Assembly: GCF_024713945.1 (NCBI RefSeq)
Contig: NC_134680.1
Span: 6,817,501-6,881,500 of the forward strand
Direction of reading: 5' to 3'
DNA length: 64,000 nucleotides
DNA from: Dermatophagoides farinae
Taxonomy: Eukaryota; Arthropoda; Arachnida; Sarcoptiformes; Pyroglyphidae
Shown: one piece after another, positions 36,810 through 50,174 of the stretch
How the letters are laid out: every line of letters begins with the position of its first letter
How positions within the stretch are numbered: position 1 is the first letter of the stretch
Position numbers and translations under genes: made by a program
Notes under the pieces: model-generated
Database searches by the model: none
What the model was told of the DNA's origin: nothing
Seen by the model: only the letters and a program-made list of their open reading frames with translations

Positions 36810-38560
36810 CAAAATCACCATCAGATGAAATGAAATTTGGAAAAAAATTCAAGTTCAAAATCACACACGAATTATATTCATCAAATTTGATTTCAATTTC
36901 ACATCATCATCATCATCATCATTATGAGCATGATGATGATGATCGGAAGATTTCAATTTAATATTATCATCGGTCATCATTGATGTTGATGTTGATGATC
37001 ATCATTATCAAAAGGCTCTCTTTTTCATATATTAGGATGAATAGGAATGGATAGGAATTCTTTTCTTCATTTGATTTTTGATGATTTTCATCCATTCTTG
37101 TCAATCTTTTTCTGTAGTTGTTGTTGTTGTTGTTGTTCAGCTACTTGTTTTTTCTTCATTTATGTTTTGCCTCTGACATTGAATTTCTTTCTTTCTCCTG
37201 TGTTTTTCATCATTCAAATGCCATGTGGGCCTGTAGGCAATTTACTTCGGTCATCATCATCATCATCATCATAGTCGTTGATTTTAATTACCATCGTCGT
37301 CGTTGTCGTAGTCATCGAAATTCAATGATCCGAATTCAAAGATATTAGACAGAAAGAATAAAATACGAAAAAAAAGTTGCAAATACAAGCTCTAAAGTTT
37401 TGAAACAACAACATTCAAACTTGATTGGATATCGAGTGAAATTTTTATGTTTTCTGTATTTCTTTTTTTTCTTGAGGGATTTCAGATGATAATCAAAAAT
37501 GAATGAAACAAATCTACTTGTTTATTTGTTTGTTTGTTTTTTTTCGATTGATTCAGCCCTTTCAGCTCCAACATGTCCATCATTATGAATCTGATAGATT
37601 TGAATTTTAAACACTAAACTACTTAACAGAGATTTACAAACAATTTTTGTCTTCTAATGGATAATCGCTATATCGAGAAACAAATGACGAACAACAATTT
37701 GTTATCGGATTACAAAAAAAATTGATGTGTATCGATAAAATATGAATTAATCACATCAATCAATATGATGATGATGATGACGATGAAAAAAAAACAAATC
37801 AAACATTTGGACATGTCAACATCATCGTCGTTGTCGATGTCATTTTTTTTTATTTGAAAACAAGAAAAATTTTGACAAAGAGTAAGGTCAAGTCAATCAA
37901 AAAAAAAAACTTTTTTGAACATAAAAATGTTTCTAGAATCAATTGTGTGTGTGTGTGTCAAACACGTGAAATATAAAAATCAGAAAAACAAGTGGAAAAA
38001 AAACATTTTATTATTTCACACATGATGGATCTGCAATTTAATTGTGGTTCATGATGAAAACGATTGATTTCAACACCAATGTGTTTGTGTGTGTGTAATA
38101 TTGAAATAGAGCTATAAATGAAAAAGAATGATCATTGATTGATCAAACAAAAACAGTCAAACACGCAATTATCAAATTACCAAATGTCTCAGTTCGGCGA
38201 ATGTGACAGAGAAAAAAGGGTCGTACACAAATGATGTGATAATCATATATATATTTTACAGTGTGGTCAAATTAATAAATCAGAGAAATAATAATCAATA
38301 CATCAATCGATTTATTTGACGTTTTTTTTCGTCGATGCGAATTCATCCTCATTCATTCACAGATCGATCAAAAGACTAATCAAAATCATTCTGATTAGGC
38401 AATTGATCACACACACACACATAAACAAAGAAACTTGAAAAAAATTTCATTAATGAGAAAAAAAATGAAATTGCCAAGTATTTTTTTTTATTGAATAATC
38501 AGAACATCATTAGACAAAGAAAGATTGGGAAGTAGACAACAAAAATGTAGCATTCAAACA
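36810..38560. other. Repeat-rich non-coding-looking stretch
   Basis: It contains ATG/CAT runs, GTT runs and short GT runs. Frames at 37047-37348 (+) are Cys/Ser/Phe-rich translations of repeats. Nothing is supported. Confidence 0.6.
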
Positions 38561-38568
38561 CAGAATGA

Positions 38569-38826
38569 ATGTGGCAAAGAATGATGGCCGCAAACAAAAA
38601 CAGAAAAGTTAATTGGAAATTGCCCATACACTCACACACAGGCATGTTTCGTTTTTCACTCATTCATTTCAAGATCGATAATTATGATTATGTGATGGCC
38701 GAAAACCAAATCAAAATATCAAAAGGATTGAACTCTACCCAAAGATATAAATCATCAATGCTTTATATTAGCTACAAATATGCTTGGCGATCAATGTCTA
38801 ATAATAATATTGACAAACATGATTAA
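38569..38826 (+). CDS. Candidate ORF, 85 residues, unknown
   Basis: ATG at 38569 (a second, MMAANKN, shortly after) opens an 85-residue frame to TAA at 38824-38826. The composition is well mixed, with Trp, Tyr, Gly and charged residues spread evenly (KLPIHSHTGMFRFSLIHF, AENQIKISKGLNSTQRY), few homopolymeric runs, and no comparable opposing frame. No AATAAA follows closely, so it may be a first or only coding exon. No domain is recognised. Confidence 0.25.
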   Translation: MWQRMMAANKNRKVNWKLPIHSHTGMFRFSLIHFKIDNYDYVMAENQIKISKGLNSTQRYKSSMLYISYKYAWRSMSNNNIDKHD

Positions 38827-39224
38827 TTGATTACCATCATCATTTTCGTCATTATATCGTATTCGATTGGATTGGATTGAATGAACAAAAATTGTAAACA
38901 CAAAAATTTCAAATTCCCTTCTTCTGCTCTACCCTGGACAAGATAGAAAAAATCATAATTCTTAAATAAACACACACGGGATGCCAAACAAAACAGAAAA
39001 AAATCAGGTAGTTTGATGATTAATAATCCAACAATAATAATAATCAAAAAACTGAGAGGGATAAAAAATGGATTATTGACAAAAACCTTTTTGCGATTAT
39101 GTGTGTGTTTAATCAACCAGTAGTTTTATGATGACTAATTTTTTAAATCCATATCGAATACATTCGATTGAATTGGATTTTTCCAGATTTCTCTATTCTA
39201 TAATCGAAAAGTGGAAAAAAATAA

Positions 39225-40374
39225 ATGAATGATGAATTTCATCCGAGTACAAATCATCATCATCATCATCGTTATGATGTGATTCAGCCGCAAGGTATTG
39301 AATGTGATGGTGTGATGGGTGTAGAGCACATTTTTGTCATCAAAAGAGGAAGTGTAATTTTTTTTCGAAATCTCGAGCCTATTATTGAATGCCTCAAGGT
39401 AAATATGGAATTTCGTTTCTTTTTTGAATGTTTGTTGGTTTTTTTTGTTCATAACAAAAAAAAAACTGTTGAAATCATACAAAATAAACTCTCTCATTAA
39501 ATGGATTAACTCTTTTTTTCCAGAACACAAAAAAACCCAAAAAAATTTCCAGGTAATTTTCGTGGCTATCAAAAATTCATTTGATAGAAACTTGTTTTTC
39601 TTGTTGACACATTGACATTTTATCAGAAATCAATCGTATTGACAGTTTCTGACGCAAAAAATTTTGGTTTTTTTTACAAATTAAAGTGATGATAACTTTC
39701 ACCGAAATGTTCACTGGTATTTGCTTGAACTAAATTCAAAAAAAATTACATGCAGGAATCAAAAACGCGATTTCCGACCAGTCAATTATCATGAAACCTA
39801 CGGGTGCCAGCAGAATATTTTTTTATAGTCAAATTCTAGATTATTTAAAAAACAGAATGGCACCAAAGAATTACAAAAAAAGCCCACCATTGTATTTTAT
39901 AATGAATATAATGTGATACCATTTTTCACATTACATTTGTCATTGCCTAACGATGTTGGTGATGATGATCATATCGATTTTGATTTTGTAGACGAGAAAA
40001 AAAACGAAAAATTCATCATTTCATCAAGAGAGAAAGAAAGCGAGAAAAAAATTGGGAGCCTTTTGAATTTTTTTTCGGTTTTTTTTCAAAAAATGTATAG
40101 AGTTGCGATATTTTAATTTTTATGCAAATTTTTTTCTGTTCAGTTCGTTCACATTCGCCGTAGAGATAGTTTCAGTTGGTTGGATGCAACCAATTTTGTT
40201 TTCCTTTTGGGAATTTTTCTCTCGATGATAATGTTGTGTGTGTGTTTTGCAGTGGGCGGAAGTGAAGTCCTCAAACGGAAAATGATGATGCTCGAAATGA
40301 AAATGAAACGACAGAAAATAAACTGTTTTCAAAATTTAAATTTCCAAAACTTTTGTTCATTTGGTTTGGTTTGA
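39225..40374 (+). CDS. Candidate three-exon membrane protein gene
   Basis: Model: exon 1 39225-39398 (ATG, 58 codons, contains five His and then GVEHIFVIKRGSVIFF; donor AAG|GTAAAT). Exon 2 39829-39987 (acceptor TTTTTTTATAG; contains KKPTIVFYNEYNVIPFF; weak donor GTAGAC). Exon 3 40144-40374 (strong acceptor TTTTTTTCTGTTCAG; starts FVHIRRRDSFSWLDATN; TGA). All junctions are phase 0, giving 187 residues. AATAAA at 40378-40383 and a GU-rich stretch follow the stop. Exon 3 has a clear membrane span (FVFLLGIFLSMIMLCVCF) and then a Lys-rich tail, so the C-terminus would be cytoplasmic. The exon 2 donor is weak, and another open frame (39734-39912, with AISDQSIIMKPTGASRIFFY) overlaps it, so the middle of the model may be wrong. 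Exon 3 is the best supported part. No family is recognised. Confidence 0.28.
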
Positions 40375-40384
40375 TTAAATAAAC

Positions 40385-43300
40385 ATATTCGAAATGTTTG
40401 TTTCAAAAATTGATTACGAAATTCAAAAACAAACTTGATGATGATGATGATGATGATGGAATGGTTGTGGTGAGAAAACTTTGTTGATTGATCGATTGAT
40501 TGATTTTATTGGAAAAAGGACTGAAATTAGAGATGATAATTACAAGAAAAAAAACCGACACACAGACATTCAACAAACAAACAGAAACAGAAATGCCATC
40601 AAAATCACCATTCAAGTTCAGTAGCCATTAGATCAATAGACAAATAAAACTTTTAGATTTTTTTCCCTCATCGATTGAATCTAGATTTGTTCATGTATAT
40701 AACAAGCAACATTTTCCATTCATTAGCATTTCCTCATCATCATGGAAACATTTCAAGAAAAGATTTTGGAAAATTAATCATGGGAATTCTCTGTAAAAAC
40801 AACTAGACTAGAATAGAATCTGACTAGATTCCTTTCCCGCCCATTTTTCAGATAAGAAAAAAAGAAATTTGATGGTTTATTTGAGGTTTTTAAAACCACA
40901 ATCTATCTAATCTCGTACATTAATTTTCTAGGCCAATCTGAATGTGTTTAGTGTGCGAATTTTTGTTTTGTTTTTGATTTTTTTCTGATTGATTCAATTC
41001 ATCATTAATTTGTATATGGTCAATGGTTCTCAATGGAAAAACTCAATTTTTTTCAATACTTTTGGATCTGGATCAACAACAAAAGAGGTTAATTATCTAA
41101 CAATTTATGATGATGATGATCAAGAAATTTAAATTTATCAATGATGCGATTGAAAATTGTTTCTAAAAAAAATTCTCAAGTGTACTCAACGAATAAAAAA
41201 GGTGTGTGCATGTGAATTGGAGCGTTTAAATTGAATTTCATTTGATTCGATAAATTCAGATGTTGTTGGAAAACGTAAATTGTCAAATTGAATAAAAAAT
41301 TTCCAAATTTTTTTTTCATTTGTTCAAGAATCAAAAACTTTCAAGAACCGGGCCAGAGAAAATTCAATCGAAATGAAAGAATCAAACACTTTTTCTGAAG
41401 CAATGACAAAACATTTTGTGTCAATCATCGATGAAAACTAATAAAAGTTTGAGAAATGCTTTGTTTCCTTCGAGAAGAATCCATCATTATAATTGGCTAT
41501 TAGGGAACAAAAAATGAAAAACAACAAAAAAATGACGACGAAAAAATCATCATGTTAATTCAAAGCACGAAAAAAAAAGAATAAAACCGGGTAAAACACA
41601 ACCAAAACATTCAAGTGAAAATTGTCACCAGTAAAGAAAAACGTTTTCTTCATTTTATTACATTTGATCTGACGAAAAAAAAAATTTTATCAATTTTTTT
41701 TCAAATTTCATTTTTCATCATTGTCATTTTTTGACAATTTCTCCGTTGTTGTTTGCGACACGAGAGAGAGAAAATCAACAACAACAACTAAAGGACAAAA
41801 GCAAAAATTATTGTCAGACGCGTGCCCAAACACTGCTCTGATGGACGACGAGTGCCATCATCTTCATCTTGAACATCATTATTGTTCAGGAGAATTTTCA
41901 CAAACACAGTGTGTGTGCAAACTCGAAATTTATAGATAAATAAATTGAATCGAATCTCAAAAGTAGTAATTCTTTCTCTCTTTCCATTTTTTTTTTGAAA
42001 ATGTTTTCTGTGCAAACATTTCTATGTTAGAGATTCTGGGCTATTGATCAGTTCACTTCGTTGCATTTTCCAACGACTAGTTTTAGTTCAATTCTGGATT
42101 CCATTGGGACCTAGTGTCACTATAGTGGAAATGAGAATGATTTCACTAATGAAACAGTCTGAGTTACCATTTTTTGATCCAAAGTCTTTTAGTTTTGTTG
42201 AGGAGAGGTTCATTTCTTATTTAATTTTTTTTTCTCCCAAAATTCGAATACAACACACTCTTTTACAAACAACAGAATTCTCTTGGATTCGCATCATCAA
42301 ATCTCGGTTATTTATTTTTTGTTGATGAAAATACACAAATATTTTATTTTCTCCTGATTGTTTTCTGCTTTTGATGCTTAAAATCCCAAAATAATGGTCC
42401 AAAACAAATCGCAAACACAAAACATCAATTGTTTTCGTGCAAGAGAATCTACCTATGATTATTGGTGAATAATAAACGTAGCCGAAATAGATGACACGTG
42501 CATTTTTCATAAATGACAAGCAGAATCGCAGCCTCATTATTCCGGAATTGTAACAATTGAATGCGAAGAAATTTCTCGAGAAATTTAAAATCTTACCAGA
42601 AAAAAATTACAAATAATCAATATTGATAAATGATGAGCAATTTTTATATGAATTGAAAAAAATGGTAATTTCATTGTAACAAGAAATCATCATCCACAGG
42701 GAATTCGATATGATTTGATTCAAAGACACGTGGTAATGATCATGGACAATTGAATTTTTCGCAATACATTTCATCAGTTTATCGTTGCTAGAAAAATGAA
42801 AATATTCAGAAAATAAGTGGAAAATTCAAATTGAAATATTGCATTGGCCAACGTTTCAAACAATGAACTAACAACAACAAAAAAGCATCCACACACGATT
42901 TATGATTTCTCATTGACAGTTTCATCATTATCATAATAAAAACATCGTCGTTGTATCTATTCATCCCTGAAAAAAAAACATTGAAAATTGCATCTCTCGT
43001 ACACAACATGAACAAATACAGGCAATGAAATCGATATCGATTTACCAAGACCAACAAAAAAAATGCATAAAATGAGCCAAAAAAACAAGAAAAACATTCA
43101 ACTAAACTAATGACAAGTGATCATAATAAATTGAACACGTGCATCACACGAACACACACACACACACACATTACATGACCTAATCTTGAACAAATCTAAA
43201 CAGAACACTAAATTGGAAAAAATAAAAGCATAACCAAACTTGGTAGTCAATGACCACCATCATCATCGGTAATGGCCATACGTACATTAGATTTACAATT

Positions 43301-43720
43301 TGTGTATGTTTATATTTTACTATATTTTGGCTATAATTACATTTGATTATCATTATGATGATGATCATTGTCATCATTAAACATGTAGAATCCAATTTAC
43401 CAGGAAAAAAAGAAATTGATTCAACATTGATTGACTATAAAATGATTTTTGGTAATAATTACCAACGTGCTACGAGAAAAATCAAACAAACAACGACTAG
43501 AATTTGCAAAAAGTTATAACCAGGATGATTCCATTTTTTCATTTTGTTTCTAAAAGTTGTTTGATTTGTCGAAAAATGTCATTCGGTAATGTTATGTAGT
43601 ATTTTTTGGCAACAACAACATTGTCATCAACGATTGATCCACATCATTATAATATTATATGCCATACAACAACAACAACCTTAATATCCAGTTTGGATTT
43701 GTTTGTAAAGGCGATGTAAA
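40385..43720. other. Mixed stretch, mostly non-coding-looking
   Basis: It contains CAT and CA runs and the small Cys-rich frame at 41818-41939. The part at about 42000-42540 is unusually poor in repeats and has open frames on both strands (42044-42325 + and 42217-42537 -) without splice or 3' support. Confidence 0.5.
41818..41939 (+). CDS. Candidate Cys-rich terminal exon (EB-like spacing)
   Basis: After an AG at 41816-41817 the frame encodes a short peptide with cysteines spaced C-X9-C-X9-C-X8-C-X-C, ending in TAA at 41937-41939 that overlaps AATAAA (41939-41944). The C-x-C end and the spacing resemble the EB modules of extracellular invertebrate proteins, but the usual Gly-Tyr after the last Cys is missing and the match is by eye. 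The acceptor has little pyrimidine tract. It could be the last exon of a secreted protein or a chance frame. Confidence 0.12.
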
Positions 43721-43857
43721 TATAGTTGAAACAAAACAAAAAAAAAAAAAAAACGAAGCAGCTGGAGACAACCCGAAACCAAAATGGAAAATCCATTTCA
43801 CCACACACACTTACACACATAGAGAGAAAACGAAAAACAAGAAAAAACAAGAAAAAA

Positions 43858-44392
43858 ATGCAAACAAATCAAAATAGTTTCCGAACTTTATTCACGGGAA
43901 AGGCGGATGTATTTTGTTTTTTCAAACGACGACAACAACAACAAAAACAAAGAGCTTGTTTTGATTGCCAAACCATAAAATCTGATCGATTCATTTTCGA
44001 TGAAACTGAAAATGGACTGTCCGAATGTTCGACAAGTTGTGTGGGTAGAAAGATGAAAAATTATAACGGAGGTAGATAGATAGGTGTGTGGGTGGTGGTG
44101 GTGGTGGTAAATGGCAAAGTTATTAATAATCACCATCATCATTATAATGATGATCATCAATAGGGTAGTCAATCAAATGATAAATGGTTCATGGTTGTTT
44201 CCATTGTGTATGCGATTCTTTGTGATGCGCGAGGAGATAATGTATTTTTTTCATTCTCGTTTGGTTCGATTAATGAATCACACAACAGAAAACAATCAAA
44301 CTGCTACCTTTTCTGTCGAAAAAAAATCAAATCAACCAGAGAACCGATCATTGCATCTACCGTTTTATGTCACCCACACAACAATATTCTAA
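43858..44392 (+). CDS. Candidate two-exon gene with CX2C...CX3C motif
   Basis: Model: exon 1 43858-44071 (ATG, then NSFRTLFTGKADVFCFF, a Gln run, and Cys34, Cys37, Cys57, Cys61), donor GTAGAT; exon 2 44169-44392, starting VNQMINGSWLFPLCMRFF and ending TAA. The 97-base intron is close in size to the Der f 3 intron and the frame is kept, giving 145 residues. The spacing CX2C-X19-CX3C could bind a metal but matches no zinc finger class I can name. Exon 2 has NHT and NQT sequons. A second + frame (44191-44418, starting MVVSIVYAILCDARG) is also open through exon 2, so the reading frame there is uncertain. The segment is less AT-rich than its flanks. Confidence 0.22.
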
Positions 44393-44737
44393 TCGAATCT
44401 TGTTTGCTATTTATCTAAAGATCGATTAGTATTGGGCTACCAAAAATTTTTCGTTTCTATTTTGGTTAGACGCCAACATCAAATATATCAACAGATCAAA
44501 ACAAAACAAAAAATTAATACAAATTCGTTTCTTTGAATGGCCAAAACAGAAACCGGGTATGAATCGACAATTCAGGAATAACCGGGGTGGAAGAAATGTT
44601 TATCAAGAAATCCAATTAAAATTTTTTTTTTCATCGGCATCAAAGAAAAACTTTGAAACTTTTAAAATTGAATTCCGGTGATGAAAAAACGTTTTTGGCA
44701 AACGAAAACAAAGAAATGGAAAAAAAAGAATTCAATT

Positions 44738-44781
44738 CAAATCAATTCAACCAGACACGTGTGTTTGGTTGAATTGATTTG
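44738..44781. repeat. Perfect 16-bp inverted repeat around an E-box
   Basis: CAAATCAATTCAACCA at 44738-44753 and its exact reverse complement at 44766-44781 flank a 12-base loop that contains the palindrome ACACGTGT. Confidence 0.85.
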
Positions 44782-45801
44782 CGTTTGAAAAAATAGCTTT
44801 TTTTTGCTACATTAAATTGATGAAAGGGTTGTGCACGCACATGGTTGATGTCATTAAGAAATTTTTTTTTGTTTCATTCCTGGATGTGCACAGATTTTGA
44901 TTTAGGAATTTCGAAAACGAAGAAACACACACACATACAGACAGATTACTTGTCATTTGTCAATGTCTTTTTTCTCATCAGCAGCTCAAGTTTCTAAAGA
45001 TTACATTCATTTCGAAAATTCAGAGAAATGAATGACTTTTCATCATCATCCAGATAACACGTATGCAAGGATTTTCTGAATTCAACTCGATTATATAATC
45101 CAAAACACGCGTAATCGTTGAAATAAAATGAATTTTTTTTTTGTCAACGCGTGCTTCATGCTAAATCAAGCACATTTCATTCGATATTTGATACAACAGC
45201 CAATCCATTTTCAATTTGATTTGATCGAAAAAAAATCGAATGAAATATTTCACATGAAAATGAATTGAGAGATTGATCTGTAATTTTTTTTTAAAAAATA
45301 TGATATGGATAATTTACAATTTGATTTTTGAATTGGAAAATATTTTTCTTCCATTTGAATTATGTGAAAACCAAAAAAGAAACAATTAGCCATTATTATA
45401 TAAAATGATGTTATGATGACATTTAGACAACACAATCATTAATAACAAATCAATCGAATTTGAATGCATTTAAATGCATTTGAATGATGAGGATTTTTGC
45501 AAAAACATGAAATATTTAATGATCAGATTGGAAACAATAACAACCACAACAACATTGTGATCCTTTTTGTTGCATTTAATGATCGATTGATTGACCAATG
45601 TCCGAGTTTGTCGTTCATGTCGAAAACCATTGACAATTGGACTATTTTCTTTATTTCAATCTCAATTCGATACACATACACAATCAAAAATAAATCGGGC
45701 CAAACAATTCGATATGAGACATTTTTGATTTACAAATATTAAATATCATGATTCAAATACAATCGGATTTTGTAACAAAACAAAAAAGACTACTGGAACC
45801 C

Positions 45802-45827
45802 AAAAAAAAAAAAAAAAAAAAAAAAAA
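45802..45827 (+). repeat. Poly(A) tract of 26
   Basis: An uninterrupted A run preceded by CCC. Confidence 0.95.
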
Positions 45828-48083
45828 CAAAACGAAATTCAAATTCAAATTTTTCTGATTCAATCCAATAACCTGTACAGTTATCATTAAGCATTACTGA
45901 TGTCAATTTGTCTCGAATAGAGAAATAAAGCGTGAAAATAAAACAATCTGAAACACACATACACACACAAAATGACAAACAAGCAAGCATATCGATGATA
46001 TGATGTTGATGGCAATGATAATTATCCTCGTTTATTATTGAAATCAATTGAATTTTGATTTTTTTTCTCATCGTTGCCCTTAGAGAACATTGTTGCATTT
46101 GTAATTTGTCCATGTACATTTCACATTTTTTAGTTGTATGGCCAAAAAAAGAGAGCGAGAAAGAAAAACAAACAAACAAACAGAAAAAAATCAATATGCA
46201 ATTTATCTATCCATGTGTAGTAGTATAGATTACATTCATCATTCATCAACGAAATGATTCAAAATAAATCGCTGTCGAAATAATCAAGTGGAAAAGAAAA
46301 TTTTTTTAAATTTTAAAAAAAATTATAATTTTTTCATTCATGCCCCGCTTCCAGTCAATCAATAATCAGTAATTATGATGATGATGTGAGAAGGAAAGAA
46401 AGAAAAAATTATTGATTATTGTTCAGAGGGAAAAAAACTACTGTCTGTCTATCTGACATGATCGATTTTCGTCAATAATAATCATGAATTATCATTTTTA
46501 TTCGTTTAGTTAGTAATTTTAAACTGAAATTAACTGAAATAATTATTGATCGATCCACTAGACATACACACACAGTGTAGATGTATGTATGATTGTCATT
46601 ATTATTACACAAGTTACAAATCATCGTGTTCAATAAACACGAGGATAATCCGTTCTGGATTAACAAGAATCCAATCGACCTTTTATTGAGACAAACAAAA
46701 AAAAACAAAGACAAAAATCCAATGACAAAGAGAATTTGAAGGGAAAAAATTTTGAAAATTTTCTCTTTTACAACATTTACATTTGAATCAAATTATTGTC
46801 GATAATAACAATGATGATGATGATGGCTAGTAGCCATTTGTGTGCGTGTGAGTGCGTTAAATTGATCAAAACTTTAGGCGCTTTAGACTTTGTCTGATTG
46901 TCCATTATATCTATCGAAAAAAAAATTAAATGGATCAATTGGATTTTAGCAACAAAAAAAAATTGACTGTTTGAACACAACCATCATCATCAACCAGCAT
47001 TTGTTTACGAAAATTTTATAAACCAAAATAAGAAACAAATATAATCGATGTATGCAATCATTATCCATAGATAAAATCTACGATTTTTCTGTTTACAATC
47101 TTTGTTCAACACACTACGCACACAATTATTGTGTATTTCTGTGATGATGATGACAGGTATTAATGATTTATTGCTAATTACTAATCACTTTTTTCAAACA
47201 TAATCATCATGTCGATGATGATAATTACAACATCGGATTCAATTGAATGTATTTTCAACAATTCAAAGATGCAATTTCAATACAAAAAATGTTTTCAGGT
47301 TAATTTTCACATCTTGTAGTATTGTAGTCATTTCATTTTCACACAAAAAAAACTACCTGAATTGAATGAGTGAATAGGAAAAAAAAGGAAAATAAAACTC
47401 AAATTGATGATAAAAATGGAACAAAAAAAAATGCAAAGCACAATAGCAACAAAATGGAATAGAAGAAAAAAAACTTGACTAATTTAACCTCGTTTTATTC
47501 GAGCCATTGTCCATCGTCATCATCCTAATAATTTTTTCATTCAAATTTTCACGAGTTTTTTTCAAATAAAACAAAACAACAACAAAAAGTCATTTACAAT
47601 CATTATAAATGATGGTAATAATAACCGTATTTTTTCCCGTTTTTGGGTGAATAATATTGGTCCATTTTTGAATAGACAAAAATATCGATATCGACGAGCA
47701 TTCATTATTTTTACAACGAATTTTCTTGTTCATTTTTTTTTCACCAATAAAATTGTTGTTGTTTTATGGTTTCTCATTTTTAAATCCAATTGATTGATTC
47801 GAAAATAATATTGAAAAATGCAAATTTTATTCAGATTTTTGTTGTTGTTGTTTTCAACATGGAAAAAAATTTTCAATTTTAAAATAACGGCAGTTGCCAT
47901 CATTATACAGTAGCAAAAAAAAAATTACATCGCCATTTACTCAATAGATCAATTTCTTTATTTTGATTCTAATCCTCATTGGCAGCAATAATAACAAATG
48001 GAATCAAATTAACCTGATCAATAAAAAAAACCGTCAATCAAAAGAGTAATGGAATGAAAAAATATCATACAAATACAGGTGTG

Positions 48084-48097
48084 GCCATCTATTGGCC
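48084..48097. promoter_or_regulatory. CTCF/CCAAT-like motif, copy 1
   Basis: GCCATCTATTGGCC. Its reverse complement contains CCAATAGATGGC, matching 11 of 12 positions of the CTCF core CCASYAGRKGGC, and also a GGCCAAT (CCAAT box). The same 14 bases recur at 59644-59657. Confidence 0.25.
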
Positions 48098-50166
48098 AAC
48101 ACTGGAAATTGAAACATTTGGAAATAAAAATAACGATGATTAGAAAAAAAAGTCAAATTAATTAATCAATAATCGAATCACATATTTATCGTATATCAAT
48201 TAATTAATAGACATGAATGAATCGATGATTATTTCAAAGGTTGTTAATCATCATCATCATTCAGAAACTTGTTGTAAATTGATTCATTTTATCGTTTTAC
48301 GTTTGTTAGCTATTCATGTAATGTTAATGTTTCTAAATCTCTATTTAATGAATGACTTTGATTAATAAATCGATAGTTCGATAAAAATAAGTAAAAACAA
48401 AAAACTGATCATCATCAATCGAGTCAGTTGTTGATCATAATCATAAAAAGGAAATTATGTCATAATCCATGATGCTGAATTTGTGATAATTAATTTTTCT
48501 TGTTTTAGACCACCAAGGTATGTTCTAAAAATAAAAATTTTGAAAAATTGTCCATTCATTCACTTTGACCAGAGAAAAAAAAAGACAAAAAGATTTATGA
48601 AGCGAAATCTGAGTATAAATGTTTTATTCATCTAAAACTTTTGTAAAATTGATAAAAACACTCAACAAACACAGAATTGTTTTTCGTTTTGACTGATCAT
48701 CATTCTTTGTTTGATTTCAAACAAGAACAACAACAACAACAAGAACAATGCATTGAATTTGAAACACTTTTTTCATTTTACGATTTTTAAAGAAAGTGTT
48801 TCTGATATAAAAAGTTTGTCTTTTTTTTACTTGAAAACGAAAAAAAAATTCCTAATCACATCACGAACAGTGACTGTCGTCGTGTCATAATGGATTCTGA
48901 ATCATTCATTGAATTCCATTCCTTTTGAATGAGAATATTCGCTCTTTCTGTAACATTCATTTTCAATTGAATCAATTGAATTCTAAAACAGCAAAATGAA
49001 TAAGATATCTTCTCTCAATCGATGGAAAATTGAAATAACGTGAAAAGCAAAAAAATCCAATTATTTATCCGTCATCATCAAACTTTGAAAAGATTTATAC
49101 AGGTGTAATCAAATGTCAAATGCTTATTCATCGATATCATTTGCAATCAATTTTAGGATGAAGATGAACAGAAAAAAAGTTTTTCAATTTTTTCGGTTTT
49201 GGATCATTCCATTCTCGAATAGAATTGTCTATACTTATTCTGTGTTCGTTACAAAGTTGATTTCCTGATCATTATGATGATGATGATGATGATTGAAATC
49301 TTGGTTTTTTCACCAAACAAAACTTAGCGCGTGTGTGTGTGTCGGGCAAGAGAAAATGAAAAAAAAATTCCTGCCTGATAATACCACAATTGAATTAACC
49401 GACCGACCGTTCAAACGACCATTTTCATCATTGTAATCATCAGCTGTGAATTCGATTGGGATTGGGAAAATCAAACTGTCGTTGTTGATTCGAATTGTTT
49501 TTCTGTTTGGTTTTGGTGGTTTATTTTAATCGCCATCATCATCATCATCATCATTGATGATGTGCTATAGTAGAAAGCTAGTTAGCCGATTCATTAGCTG
49601 CTGTTTTTCTGGTTTTTTGATTAAATCTAAACACAATTTATTCTATGGTTTATCAACTGAACAAGTCGGTTTAATTTAAATTTGTTTTTTCCAAAAATTA
49701 TGATACCGGACACAAATGTGTGCATGATGTCTACATCATATGCTGCAAATTGAATTTGAAATCGAAAGAAAATAATAAAAAATTCAATTTAGGTTATTAT
49801 CACTAATCATCATCATAATTGCATGTGGATTGAAATTTTTATTTTTTTTTTCATTTGAAATTGACAACGTCATCGACAACTACTACCCTACTCCAATAAC
49901 AATTTTTGAGTTTATTGCACGTAAATTTCAATAACACTGATAAAATACCAAAGGATTCATTGATTTATGATTGTCAAGCATCTGGAAATAATAATAATAA
50001 ATTAATTTTAAATTTTTTTGCACATCGCACACAATCATTACCATATAATGAAAATGATGACAATAAAGATAATCAACATTATTATCACACACACAAACAA
50101 ACACAAACCTGGTGGTATCGTATAGTCATAACAATTAAAAGAAAGAAAAAAAACCAAAAAATTTGG

Positions 50167-50174
50167 TATAAAAG
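50167..50174 (+). promoter_or_regulatory. TATA box of the Der f 3 gene
   Basis: TATAAAAG lies 87 bases before the start codon. Transcription would begin near 50196-50203, where TCAT resembles an arthropod initiator, leaving a 5' leader of about 50 bases. Confidence 0.7.

Larger units (their letters stand above)
44420..49900. other. Repeat-rich stretch upstream of the protease gene
   Basis: It contains a 16-bp inverted repeat with CACGTG in the loop (44738-44781), an A26 tract (45802-45827), CAT runs, and one copy of the GCCATCTATTGGCC motif (48084-48097). The - strand frame 45790-46194 includes a balanced middle (CEMYMDKLQMQQCSLRATM), but its end is a Phe run read from the A26 tract, so it is not called as a gene. 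Confidence 0.55.

Noticed and set aside
45790..46194. 134-codon - strand frame with a balanced Cys-containing middle
   Set aside because: It starts at TTG, contains a Cys run from a CA repeat, and its end is a Phe run translated from the A26 tract; no splice signal rescues it.
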